Below, one piece after another: positions 23,833-31,200 of a DNA stretch of 64,000 nt. The translations under genes and the position numbers were made by a program. Source of the stretch: Panopea generosa (Eukaryota; Mollusca; Bivalvia; Adapedonta; Hiatellidae); contig CM055897.1 in the NCBI GenBank assembly GCA_029582155.1, positions 5,667,661 through 5,731,660 of the forward strand, written 5' to 3'. The notes under the pieces are model-generated. The model had not been told where the DNA came from and did not search any database. It saw nothing but the letters and a program-made list of their open reading frames with translations. Numbering within the stretch: position 1 is the first letter of the stretch; each line of letters begins with the position of its first letter.

Positions 23833-24237
23833 AGACAACAACAACAACAACAACAACAATAATACAAACTGTAGATATAATAAAAACAACGGTTCCTTGA
23901 AAGCCACGTGTAAACAGATCATAAGTTTATAAACGGCACGACCGCTATTCAGAAGTTAGAGTGGTACTAATAATAATTGCCGTTGTTTGTGAAAGTTACA
24001 TGTAACTATATTATTAAATATAAGGTTTCGATTATATTGAGATCATCGTACAAAGTTCATAAATGAAAAACTTTGAAATATATTGTGATCGTATTTACGA
24101 GATTTATATTTCTAGTATATCTTTAATGTAACAACAAAAACTTTGTTTTCAGAAAAACAAATCCGACTGAGTGTAAAGAGGCAGCAGCAAATTTTACTGA
24201 TTGTAAAGAGGCAGCAGCAAATCTGCAACAAATCTGA
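134..24237 (+). CDS. SLC22-type transporter, copy 1 (10 coding exons, whole gene span)
   Basis: Plasma-membrane major-facilitator transporter of the SLC22 (organic cation/carnitine/anion) family. Ten exons joined at GT-AG sites give an uninterrupted 557-residue protein, the usual length of the family. In order: short cytoplasmic N-terminus (FDTILTAIGEFGWYQKR); TM1; a large extracellular loop with Cys49, 87, 111 and 133 and four N-glycosylation sequons (N56, N71, N94, N105); the loop-end motif CHEWVYDKS (111-119); the MFS signature GDKLGRKK (161-168); the ESPRWLLSK motif (275-283); the second-half DRFGRR motif (387-392); TAELLPTVVRN (446-456); and LPETLGQQLPDSIEEAE near the C-terminus. The substrate class cannot be told from sequence. 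Introns are 197 bp to 10.7 kb; intron 3 is bloated by nested transposons. The start is the first Met and matches the start in the downstream paralogue. The C-terminus is altered by a minisatellite (see exon 10). Confidence 0.92.
1268..1370 (-). repeat. Truncated tRNA-derived SINE, family 1
   Basis: Matches the distal (3') part of the fuller copies at 35803-36123 and 51890-52172: the segments around TTTATGTCATCGAGGGCTAA and CACCCATCTC. The tRNA-related head is missing. Confidence 0.5.
1467..1613. repeat. Trinucleotide microsatellites (ATC-rich, then CAA)
   Basis: Imperfect ATC/ATT triplets followed by an almost perfect CAA tract. Antisense open frames (poly-Leu, Met/Ile) follow from the triplet period. 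Confidence 0.9.
3328..3568 (+). CDS. SLC22 copy 1, exon 2 (extracellular loop)
   Basis: Acceptor TTTCAG and donor AAG|GTGAAA. Encodes the glycosylated loop, starting CRIPGLDNDTY and ending FVETFTSK. All four N-glycosylation sequons of the protein are here, with Cys49, Cys87 and Cys111. By eye about 92% identical at nucleotide level to exon 2 of copy 2, much closer than exons 1 or 4. Confidence 0.92.
3766..3869 (+). CDS. SLC22 copy 1, exon 3 (TM2)
   Basis: Acceptor TTTCAG, donor GACAA|GTAAGT. Encodes SNFVCDDSMKTSHIQM, TM2 and the first part of the MFS loop signature (GD, with the Lys codon split across the intron). 104 bp, as in copy 2. Confidence 0.9.
3870..4822. other. Start of intron 3, SLC22 copy 1
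   Basis: AT-rich intron sequence before the mariner. No gene, tandem repeat or recognised element. Confidence 0.5.
5312..5491 (+). pseudogene. Mariner transposase, N-terminal part
   Basis: Open frame containing the first helix-turn-helix of mariner transposases, with the typical YDDPYPSKATVHWWVNVF ending (family form: vYGdsaPSxaTVxxWvxrF). It stops making mariner sense exactly where repeat B of the retrotransposon begins. The remainder of the transposase resumes at 13813. Confidence 0.75.
5492..5817 (-). repeat. Split direct repeat B, terminal copy
   Basis: Downstream end of the retrotransposon on its coding strand. Its outer edge (TTTAT) joins the mariner N-terminal reading frame. Confidence 0.85.
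6219..6646 (-). repeat. Split direct repeat A, 3' copy
   Basis: Second copy of repeat A, in the same orientation as 13365-13812. It abuts repeat B directly at TTTAT, the junction expected in a circular intermediate. Confidence 0.85.
6642..6985 (-). repeat. Split direct repeat B, internal copy
   Basis: About 340 bp starting TTTATATTTGTTCTCAAAAT. Matches 5492-5817 with scattered substitutions and one short indel region near 6758-6790. Confidence 0.85.
6986..7576. other. Untranslated stretch between tandem repeat and repeat B
   Basis: AT-rich with a short A/CAA-rich tract near 6990-7050. No gene or repeat was recognised. Confidence 0.5.
7577..8036. repeat. About 112-bp tandem repeat, four copies
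   Basis: Units start near 7580, 7691, 7803 and 7918. Each contains ACCCCAATGTG twice and ends CGCATGTTGTCTGTAA. It begins immediately after the recombinase stop codon on the element's coding strand. Confidence 0.85.
8061..8300 (-). pseudogene. Tyrosine recombinase, C-terminal catalytic part
   Basis: The minus strand reads YKPHSFRIGACTNA (box II H-x-x-R at about 8189-8178), then an in-frame stop, then IQMGRWRSFAFRRYV (Trp and the catalytic Tyr at 8087-8085), ending in a stop at 8061. Upstream, SPTSFTQFF and FLNLSPVQ fit the same domain. The first Arg box and the N-terminal core are missing: the RNase H end at 8328 leads almost directly into this fragment. This domain assigns the element to the tyrosine-recombinase class. 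Confidence 0.8.
8328..8700 (-). pseudogene. RNase H region of the retrotransposon
   Basis: Fragments in more than one frame: CDNLCTVNCINKQSS (acidic D-N motif region), then HNFCFAAKHIPSSKN and CDKLSRL, equivalent to the AKHIPGxxNxxADxLSR end of DIRS-type RNase H. Degenerate. Confidence 0.7.
8831..9900 (-). pseudogene. Reverse transcriptase of the retrotransposon
   Basis: Fingers region: EGYGSF then KGFSEGFPLG, SPLEVVPKKTPNFFRIIHDL and AKADIEDVFCIIPISPLDYH. An in-frame TAA ends the first half at 9404; the same frame continues through LYYFDRVLP to the palm motif VDDFIFVG (the xDD of RT) and a thumb segment LGHLNFA. The wording matches DIRS-order RTs better than Gypsy or Copia. At least two stops and one frame change are present. 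Confidence 0.8.
10040..10125 (-). pseudogene. Gag C-terminal Cys/His motif
   Basis: One minus frame reads WGTCNKQQCTVAHKCAICDG followed by PHG. This is the C-x4-C-x4-H-x-C-x2-C-x3-H spacing usual at the gag end of DIRS-order elements. It is out of frame with the gag N-terminal ORF, showing decay. Confidence 0.65.
10529..10984 (-). pseudogene. Gag-like N-terminal ORF of the retrotransposon
   Basis: 151 residues starting MSDVSQSNPQPSRLASVIAD, low complexity (Ser/Thr/Val/Asp), ending in SIWNRDFIDLSKLYF, the kind of segment seen before the conserved core of Ngaro/DIRS gag. The frame then breaks. Assigned as gag mainly by position, directly upstream of the zinc-knuckle-like motif and RT. Confidence 0.55.
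11060..12220. repeat. About 26-bp minisatellite inside the retrotransposon
   Basis: Degenerate tandem units of the type ACATGTGCGTATCAGCACAA, roughly 40 copies, best preserved at 11870-12100. It sits between the SGNH and gag regions and probably arose after insertion. Confidence 0.85.
12606..13221 (-). pseudogene. SGNH-hydrolase-like ORF of the retrotransposon (frameshifted)
   Basis: Begins MAVCSSRERLLNVLFLGYSF. Block I is FLGYSFTRRLRDW (family GDS/GHS with the nucleophile Ser). The glycine block is HGTGGST, block III is DIASND (family GxND), and after a frameshift near 12800 block V is DSVHTH (family DxxH). SGNH ORFs are known companions of Ngaro-type elements, where their role is unsettled. 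This copy is split across two frames and lies first in the element, upstream of gag. Confidence 0.7.
13365..13812 (-). repeat. Split direct repeat A, 5' copy
   Basis: Upstream end of the retrotransposon on the coding (minus) strand. Nearly identical to 6219-6646 apart from about 20 extra bases near 13490-13515. It ends at the TTTAT core next to the mariner flank. Confidence 0.85.
13813..14416 (+). pseudogene. Mariner transposase, central remnant and C-terminal part
   Basis: Continues the N-terminal half in the same frame after the nested element (IKEESRDKD), then a second-HTH remnant (SKNIAAVEAVVAKNSRYAV) after a frame change. A large internal deletion follows, then WLIHDNGHLHT (family: HDNAxPH), LDLFLFPVLKK (family: PcDFFLFPxLK) and the C-terminal GDYLEG. 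Several stops and frame changes make it inactive. A roughly 105-bp stretch is tandemly duplicated inside it. Confidence 0.75.
14064..14287 (+). repeat. Tandem duplication inside the mariner C-terminal region
   Basis: Two similar units, beginning near 14064 and 14172, each run from the AAGTCA(C/A)ACAA region to CTCCAGAAGCGC. Only the second keeps the GACTTATTTCTCTTTCCTGT segment. Confidence 0.75.
14559..14713 (+). CDS. SLC22 copy 1, exon 4 (TM3-TM4)
   Basis: Acceptor TTTATAG, donor ATAA|GTATGT. Completes the MFS signature (KLGRKK) and carries TM3 and TM4 (SWAPEF between them). 155 bp, as in copy 2, but clearly diverged from it (about 70% identity by eye). Confidence 0.9.
14714..16770. other. 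Intron 4 of SLC22 copy 1
   Basis: Contains a moderately GC-richer island (about 15280-15620) that I could not assign, and a roughly 65-70-bp tandem repeat at about 15680-15880. The rest is plain AT-rich intron. Confidence 0.55.
15680..15880. repeat. About 65-70-bp tandem repeat, three copies
   Basis: Diverged units containing TTTATCAATATATGATAACA and a TTTCATGGTA-like element. Confidence 0.7.
16771..16939 (+). CDS. SLC22 copy 1, exon 5 (TM5-TM6)
   Basis: Acceptor ATCCTAG, donor TTGGTG|GTAAGA. Encodes SLEIVGPSNRVWTGM, the SLC22 region of the type E-(IV)-(VT)-x-P-x-R, followed by TM5 and TM6. 169 bp, as in copy 2. Confidence 0.9.
17080..17620. repeat. Degenerate tandem array in intron 5
   Basis: Repeated segments such as CATTGGGAAACTTGAATCAC, CCTCTTTGGGTA and GGAAGCTTAAACAC recur with a long period of roughly 120-140 bp built from shorter related subunits of about 25 bp. 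Confidence 0.7.
18006..18221 (+). CDS. SLC22 copy 1, exon 6 (central cytoplasmic loop)
   Basis: Acceptor ACATTAG, donor AACTG|GTATGT. Begins with FVPESPRWLLSKGK, the most recognisable SLC22 motif, then the long charged cytoplasmic loop between the two MFS halves, and the start of TM7. 216 bp, as in copy 2. Confidence 0.92.
18222..19528. other. Intron 6 of SLC22 copy 1
   Basis: AT-rich; no gene. A short TAACCCCAACCCTAACC stretch near 18660 is too small to be an interstitial telomere array. Confidence 0.6.
19529..19755 (+). CDS. SLC22 copy 1, exon 7 (TM7-TM9)
   Basis: Acceptor TTTCAG, donor AACACTG|GTAAGG. Encodes MVICMTYYGITMNAGNMAG, TM8 and the second-half loop motif VDRFGRRWSN, then TM9. 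227 bp, as in copy 2. A 45-nt run near the exon start is identical between the paralogues. Confidence 0.92.
19756..21605. other. Introns 7 and 8 of SLC22 copy 1 (around exon 8)
   Basis: Apart from exon 8 (20680-20861) nothing is recognised in these AT-rich introns. Confidence 0.6.
20680..20861 (+). CDS. SLC22 copy 1, exon 8 (TM10-TM11)
   Basis: Acceptor TGTGCAG, donor AAATCG|GTGAGC. Encodes DLQPLVTALVFIGKLAS and the conserved TAELLPTVVRN loop, followed by the ARIGGMLAPY segment. 182 bp, as in copy 2. Confidence 0.92.
21606..21757 (+). CDS. SLC22 copy 1, exon 9 (TM12 and C-tail start)
   Basis: Acceptor TTTTAG, donor GGAAG|GTAAGT. Encodes TM12 and the family's C-terminal motif LPETLGQQLPDSIEEAE. 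152 bp, as in copy 2. Confidence 0.9.
22320..22445. repeat. TATCAC-type low-complexity tract
   Basis: Imperfect CACTATCAC/CTCATCAC repeats in intron 9. Confidence 0.75.
22440..22870 (-). repeat. Dispersed repeat, copy in intron 9
   Basis: Reverse complement of 55905-56480 over most of its length, including AGAGGGTGCAGTGACACCCT and the TAACCAAATTACATAGGCCT segment. No coding potential recognised; probably a non-autonomous transposon or SINE-like family. Confidence 0.7.
23390..23910. repeat. About 151-bp tandem repeat with an embedded CAA tract
   Basis: GCCACGTGCAAACA recurs at 23392, 23544, 23695 and 23903. The last unit is longer because of a CAA expansion (about 23790-23860). It lies in intron 9 of SLC22 copy 1. 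Confidence 0.85.
24153..24237 (+). CDS. SLC22 copy 1, exon 10 (C-terminus with repeat-induced stop)
   Basis: Acceptor TTTTCAG. Encodes RKTNPTECKEAAA and a second copy of the ten-residue repeat, then reaches TGA. A 30-bp coding repeat (N-x-T-E/D-C-K-E-A-A-A) runs on past the stop. Its third unit has 11 extra bases, which shift the frame and create this stop. Without that irregularity the frame would reach the TGA ending at 24320, a tail similar to that of copy 2. The protein here is therefore likely shortened and altered at its extreme C-terminus only. Confidence 0.75.
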
Positions 24238-24290
24238 CTGAGCGTAAAGAGGCAGCAGCAAATCTGACTGAGTGTAAAGAAGCAACAACA
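24160..24290 (+). repeat. 30-bp coding minisatellite in SLC22 copy 1 exon 10
   Basis: Four units start at 24160, 24190, 24220 and 24261. The third is 41 bp because AATCTG is repeated around CAACA. Copy 2 has a single equivalent unit, so the expansion is specific to copy 1. Confidence 0.85.
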
Positions 24291-24466
24291 CTTGTAGACG
24301 CTGAATCAGCAGTCATTTGATTTATTTAGATGTTTGGACAAATTAAAGATACAAAACATTAACGCATCATTTCCATTGTTGCTGCCTACCTTTCCACATA
24401 TCAAACTCAAACAATAGTTACACTGAAAACTGAATAAGGTTATTTTAAAGATGTTAATGGACCATC

Positions 24467-24472
24467 AATAAA
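24467..24472 (+). terminator. Candidate polyadenylation signal, SLC22 copy 1
   Basis: AATAAA about 230 bp after the stop codon in AT-rich sequence. Position is plausible; there is no transcript evidence. Confidence 0.35.
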
Positions 24473-26976
24473 TTAAATCCACAATCCGTACAAAGGCATC
24501 CTGTTCAAACTACCTTAGTAATGACTTCATTCACAAATCGTATCAGATATTGCGTAATTTTGCAGGTTATAACCCTTAAACATGCAAGCAGCGTACATGG
24601 AAATCTGCAATTCGATAAGGCCAATTTACCCTAGACAGGATTTTTATCCACTTGCGATATAAGGGACACTGAAATCACCAATTTTACAAGAGCAATGCAC
24701 ACCAGACATGATAGTTTCCATAAAAATATATAAATCCTATTTTCCCCACCGGCAATGTAAACAGAAAATACCCACAAACTGCACCTTTCCGCCGGCACAT
24801 AGCGACACATATTGATACCCGTAAAAAGCACATGCCAACATTCAGGTATCAGTCGGCAATGTACCTGAGTCAAGATAGCATAAAGCTTTAGTATGCTTTT
24901 TAAATACATTTACCTGAGCATATCTATTTTACAATACCCACACGTGCATGCTGGCGTTATTGTAAGACAGTAGTCAGGGAGACTAATATATACTGAACGG
25001 AACAGATAACCCGCCACTTTTGTATTTCCAATATTGTCGTCAAAAAAATATTTGTAGCGTTATTGAAATGTGTATACGAGATTAACAGACACTATGTATT
25101 GACTTTAACATAGTCTAAATATTCTTTCTTATCCAAGTCCAAATTTCAAGGAAATTGCTTTGATACTTTTTGAGAAGACAGAGGTTGAAGCAAGCGTAGA
25201 CAATGTTTAAATTCCCCTGCGGCATTTGTGGTTACTGACATCTTCCCCAGGTGTATATTATACTAATTATGATCATTAGTACTTATGATAACGTTCATGC
25301 TGATTTGGTGGCTGTGTCCTTTAAATGCTAGGTCTCATGTTAGTTTACATATTTTCTTTTTTTTTCTTTATCATTTAATGCAATTTGTGGCATATGTTTT
25401 TTAACAAACAAGTAGGATGCATAAGCCCCTAATCCAAAGAGTGCAGTTTCAGTAAAACTGTTAATTTCAATTATTTTTCCGCCAAAGGATGTATGTATTC
25501 CAAATGTCGTGTTGCTCTTCGTGAATAGATGAACAGCAATGCTAATATTTATATATATTCATTTTTAAAACCACTCCTTACACACAAATAGGTATATACA
25601 CATATGTAAATATTAGTATACTATATACAAAATTACTCGTTTGTGATAAAATATCAAAATTGCCGTTGCTGTTTAAACCAAGACTTTTCATTTATTTGAA
25701 CGATGGATATATAATTTGAATTTAAATGATTACAGTCGCCATACTGATTGGACGTTTAACAAGTATACGTACTACTGATCACAGTATGAAACAAAGCTGT
25801 CTGACGTGGTCAGTCAACGGAAAAAGCAAAAGTGGCCTTTTAAGACAGGTTGTAGCTTAATGCAGATTAATTTGTTCTGAAAGCATATCAATGGGAAATA
25901 GCAAATATGACTGCTTGAGAAAAGTGTCTGCTTAATAGAGGTGACCGTTTACGCAGGTTTGGCTGTAGCTAATAAATGATGATTATGGTGTATGTGCGTA
26001 CGCCGGGTCGAATCAACATACGGCGCTATCGTTTTAATATCGAAGTCGTGATACTGCAATTACCTTATTATTTGTGATTTTACGATTATTTTAAAATAAG
26101 TAAACTTCGCAGCAGAAATCAACTCTTCTTTAACACATCCTTTCTACATCACATTATAGAAGCAATGGTATCGTAAAAGAGATGAGAATGGTCTACCACA
26201 TATAGCTATTAATTCAGACAGTGTCGGTTCGTCTACGAAACCAATTTTCTGAAATGTTATATTTTTAGCGATGCTGCTCTTTATTTTTTCTTTTGATAAC
26301 TTCATATGAAATATTTATGTGACTTCAAATATACGTATAGAGCCTGAATAATAACAACATATCTACTTTCTTCAATAGAATGTTAATTTATTGCTCTGTA
26401 CTGCGAAGAAATCATCTATGTGCTATATAACGGTTTATACTTCTGTATTCTTTTTCAATCCCTGAAAAGGTTACATAGCAGTTGTTACACCTATATTTAT
26501 AGTCCATTATGACTTAATTACAGCCTGGTGTCAACTGCTCAGAAGTGCTTGTAAGGCAATGCGTCATATATTGTGTTAATGTATTCCACATTCACTTGCA
26601 GACCCAACCATAAGGTAGTCAATCTGTTTAGATACACAAAAAAACATTTTTGTAATTTTTTAAAATATTTTGATGATTTGACATTCAACCAATTCGTCGA
26701 TTGTTTAACTCCCTCCATTTTTCGTCAATGTTGGAATTGTTTGATATCCTCTATTACTTTCCCCGACGTGTCTGTGATAATTTCGACAGGTATTTCGATA
26801 AAGCGGACCTAAACTCAATGTAAAGGAAATTGACCCAGATATTTAAATGTCATGAAAAGTAATTCTACAATTCCTTTTACTCGTATGGTGTGCAAGGTTT
26901 AGAAATACAACTGATTTCACAAACAGTTTCTTATTTTAGGATTAATGTTTTAATTAGTATTACTCAGTTTATTTAT

Positions 26977-27390
26977 GCCCGGGGGACACTGCCTTGATCT
27001 TGGTTAGAAGATATGACCCTCTTTTCTAGACAAATAATGAAGAGTTTTGACCCCTTGTCCAATCCTCAATATAAATGTTGAAATGTATAGTTGTGTCAAT
27101 GTGTTTCACTGCAATATATTTTCTTCATATACAATAAAAATTGTTCATAAGACAAATGCATTTCATTTTTAATGAAATCCAAGAGCTAATGCCATTATTT
27201 AGACAAAGTTTTATTTCGATTAAATATAGAGTTTAGGCCACTATATAATTTGTTTGAATGTAGAGTTCCGACCCCTTTAATTGGTTTGAAGTAGAGTTTT
27301 GACCACCAAATTTTAGCCTTCAGTTTGTGCCTATGTTTTGAAATTCACAGGTCATATATGAACCCATTTTCAGGTCAAGCGCCTCCCGCG
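26977..27390 (+). repeat. Dispersed repeat, intergenic copy
   Basis: Matches the reverse complement of 34570-34990: shared GACCCTC-TTTCT-GACA, TAGAGTTTTGACC and TTTTCAGGTCAAG(C/T)GCC blocks. It contains degenerate internal repeats of TAGAGTTTNGACC. Confidence 0.65.
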
Positions 27391-28132
27391 GAAATTAATG
27401 TAAGCGCATTAAATCGTATTATGTATGTTGATAATTCATCCGCCGCCCGACGGCCGGTTGTGCTGAAATGATTCACTAGCGTGTTACAACTATCTGTTAC
27501 TTTTACACTGACATATTATATATTTTCCCACTTGATGTTCTGTATCAAACTAATTTGGACACTACAAACATATTTCATTACTACACCGAAAACATATATT
27601 CTTAGACTCAATTATTGTTTTAAATATATCATTTTTTCATCTTCCATGTTCGTAAAAAACGGACGAATTAAACAGAGCGTGACCTGACTTCACTGTTGGG
27701 CATGGATCACAGATTCGAAGGGCCGTGGGTGCTAAATTCCACATCACGCTATTTGTTTTATTCAATACGTTTTATACTGGTTCTATCCAGAAATTCTATA
27801 CTGGTTCTATCCAGAAATCTATTTATCATTCAAGAACTCGTTTCACAGTTAATGTAAAAGGAATTATTTTGAAACTAAAGAGATAAAAAATAACATTACA
27901 ACTACAACCGCATTGTATTTGTTTATTTGTATGCATGAGCATACCTGTCAACCAATATATATATATATGGATGTGTTAAACATCATAGCTGAGTAAGGTA
28001 TAACAAATGTGCCGTGTTTTATCATTATCTGAGGTATGGTGAACTAATGAATAAGCATCATAGAGTAACATCATCGAGAGGAATTAAAGCATTTGAAAGG
28101 ATTGAAAAATAAAGAGGACCAGTTAAGTTGTC

Positions 28133-28275
28133 ATGAAATTTGACGACGTTTTAAAGACGATAGGGGAGTTCGGAAGGTACCAAAAGAGGGTCTATAGTCT
28201 TCTGGTATGTACGACAGTCAGTATTGGCGGCATTATGATGCTGAGTGTCGTTATTCTCTACACACCACAGCACAG
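28133..28275 (+). CDS. SLC22 copy 2, exon 1
   Basis: Start Met, cytoplasmic N-terminus and TM1, ending LYTPQHR. Donor AG|GTCAGT. The window includes its upstream sequence; no clear core-promoter motif was identified. Confidence 0.92.
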
Positions 28276-31200
28276 GTCAGTCTATCGATATTTTTTTTAA
28301 ATATTTCAGATGTGAAATTATTTAACTTAAAACGGCATAACCAGTAAGTTGTTCCCTTTTAATTATGGTATAATTGTAATATTTAGCATACTTTGTGACT
28401 ATCTGGATCATATCTTTTGCGGAATACTGTTGTCTTTCGTCAAAAACATGTTTTTAAACTCTCCGATATTTGAATTTAACCTTATCCGTTGAATAACGTA
28501 AATGATTTAGTTTATATGTACTTTAGTTATATACGTATCCGGGTCCAGGTAAGCGGTTAAATTTAAATCTATATGTATACAATCATTACTGTTATGCTCC
28601 TACAAAAGGCATTGTTATATCTGCGGGTTGTCGCTAGGAAAATCCGAATTTGAAAATCCGTGACAAGAGTTGATGTTTTGCTCATTTTTCTAGCAACATT
28701 TTTTCCTACTGTGCTCCATAAATGAATTAGTAAAAATTAAATTCAAACAAATGAAAAAAAAATCCATATATGTATTTATATATTTGCATAATAGTATACA
28801 GGACCTAGTGACCGTTTCATACCGAAGAATGACATAATTGACAGATTATAAACGATCGAGTCGAAAATTTTACAATAATTTCCGTCAGCGATTTAGTTAA
28901 CTTGCTTATAATGATAGAAATACTGATAAGTAAATATCATTTTAAAATACTATTTATTCACATGAAAGAACGGTATTGGCTGTTTTGGTTATTTGTATTT
29001 TTTCTTAGTGTTGAATAACACTCGGACTGTTTCTTTCCCTAAACGTATATAAATGGCCTGTCACACACTACCGTTGTACCTCACCGGGACTAAACCGGAG
29101 CAAAAAATTAACAACGGCGAGAAAAAATCGGCGGAGCTCCGGCGAGAAAGCCGCCGATCCATTACGGGGCGCTACCGGTGCTCTACCGACATTAACGAAG
29201 CCATACCGGAGGACAACTGTTGTACTGCCGTTGTAATCCCTTTGCTCGCACCGGCAGCGCACCGGTGGAATTTTTTGAGCATGTTCAAAGTTTTCTACCG
29301 TCGCCTGCCGTTTATAAATTTTTCGCCGATGTTCTGACGATGTCCTTACGATGTACTACTGTTCTTTAGCGATATGATACCGTTGCGCTGCCGTACTAGT
29401 ACCGATCCCCGAAAATTACCAAATGTGTGCTCTGGTATAGCTCCGGCGAGCGGCTAGGTGTGACAGGCCCATAAGATGTTTTCTAACTCTTTTACACTAA
29501 GCCAACCGCTTTTTACTTTGCTTCCACTTATTAATCAAACGTCAATGATGTCATATTTTGTATTTTTGAAAATATAGAACATTTAATTAGTAAAGGTCAG
29601 AAACATACAAAATAGTTCTCTATTTAATATATGTTTTGCATACAAAAATCTAACAATTTTGTTAAATGTGGCAATGGACGAGGACAGCGACAATTAATAA
29701 TTGCATAGATAGGCATGTTCATTGGACAAACTGCGTCTGCTAAAATCCAACCATTCATATACTTTAAGATACACTGAGGTTTGTTATCAAAATATAATAT
29801 CACAATACCAGTAACATAGTAGCAGATCTTTCTCCTGATAAATAGCGTGGCTTGACAGAGATTCCTTTTTAACGGATTACCTATTTAGATAAAAAGCATT
29901 ACGTTAGATATATACACCTTTCAAAGACAATGATATAAGAAAAATGTTTCAGAAAGGAAGCAATGTATATCCTTTGACGTTCAACGACAGAAATATTCAA
30001 CAAGCCATTCTATATCATGGATAGAACACAAGATTTGGTGATTCATATAATATGACCTGTAAAATAATAAAGGGCGTAATTTTTAATCAATTTTACTATA
30101 ATAATTTCTAGTTTTAACATTTAACGTGTAATATTTCACTTTAACTATTTCGTAAAAATAGTTTATCAAATAACGTTTAAGATATTAATGTTTGAGAGAG
30201 GTAGGCTTCAACAGTTAGTGGAAGTTCTTAAGTTTACCGGAAGTTTAATATTCAGTATAATTACCAAATACATGTATAGATAATTTGTATTGTTTCAGAT
30301 GTATGGTTCCCGGCCTGGACAATGACACATATACTGTTCAGAATATAGAACATGAACGTTTAGTAAACAGAAGTATTCCTGGTTCCACAGATCCAACTCT
30401 TGACTACGACCGTTGTCATGTGTACAATACAGAGAATGGTACATGGGGTGAAGACAACCGACCTATCAACGCCAGTTTGATTAAATGCCACGAATGGGTA
30501 TATGACAGATCAGTTTTTGTTGAGACTTTTACTTCAAAGGTAATAACTGAATACTAACATTAGTATGGAATTTTCTCGCATGCAGAAGAAGACAATGTGA
30601 TCAATTCCCGGCCGGGTCATACCAAATACTTAAAAAATGGTACTTGAAGCTTTCTTGCTTTGCACCCATCATTTAGGGGATATTTCTAGTGCTGCTTGGT
30701 CTGATGACTGAGCGGGGTATTATACACTGTGTCTGCGGCATGATACTCCGATGTGACAGCGTTAAAAGCAAAAACCATCGCAATAAAATTGTTAAAAGTG
30801 ACGAAAAACACCAACAACATATGAATAGCTTATGGTTTCGATTTTGCCGTTTTATTTGATCGTTTCGTCATGTTTAATGTTTAAACGACGTGCATTGCTT
30901 ATTTGTTTATTTCAGGCAAACTTTGTGTGTAGTCATGCTCTGAAGACATCACATATACAAATGTTGTTTTTCTTCGGGGTGTTCGTCGGTGACATAGTCT
31001 TGGGTGTGACTGGGGATATGTACGTTACGTTATTTGTCCTTCTGTGTAACGCAACGACACTTTCCGTCATCAGAATGTTCAAACGCATTAGCCAATCAGT
31101 AGTCAATATACCATTAAGCAACCCACTATATAGATTGTGTATCACAATGATTATTACTATGATAAATTGATGAACGAAAACGAAAGAGAAAAAAAACCGT

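Larger units (their letters stand above)
24321..28132. other. Intergenic region between the two SLC22 genes
   Basis: 3.8 kb of AT-rich sequence holding one dispersed repeat (26977-27390) and a short duplication of CTGGTTCTATCCAGAAAT near 27776-27822. No exon, RNA gene or clear promoter motif. The promoter of copy 2 must lie in the right-hand part. Confidence 0.6.

Noticed and set aside
29053-29337. 94-codon open frame in SLC22 copy 2 intron 1
   Set aside because: Lies within a GC-rich inverted-repeat element; no transposase motif, and an overlapping open frame on the other strand shows composition is the cause.
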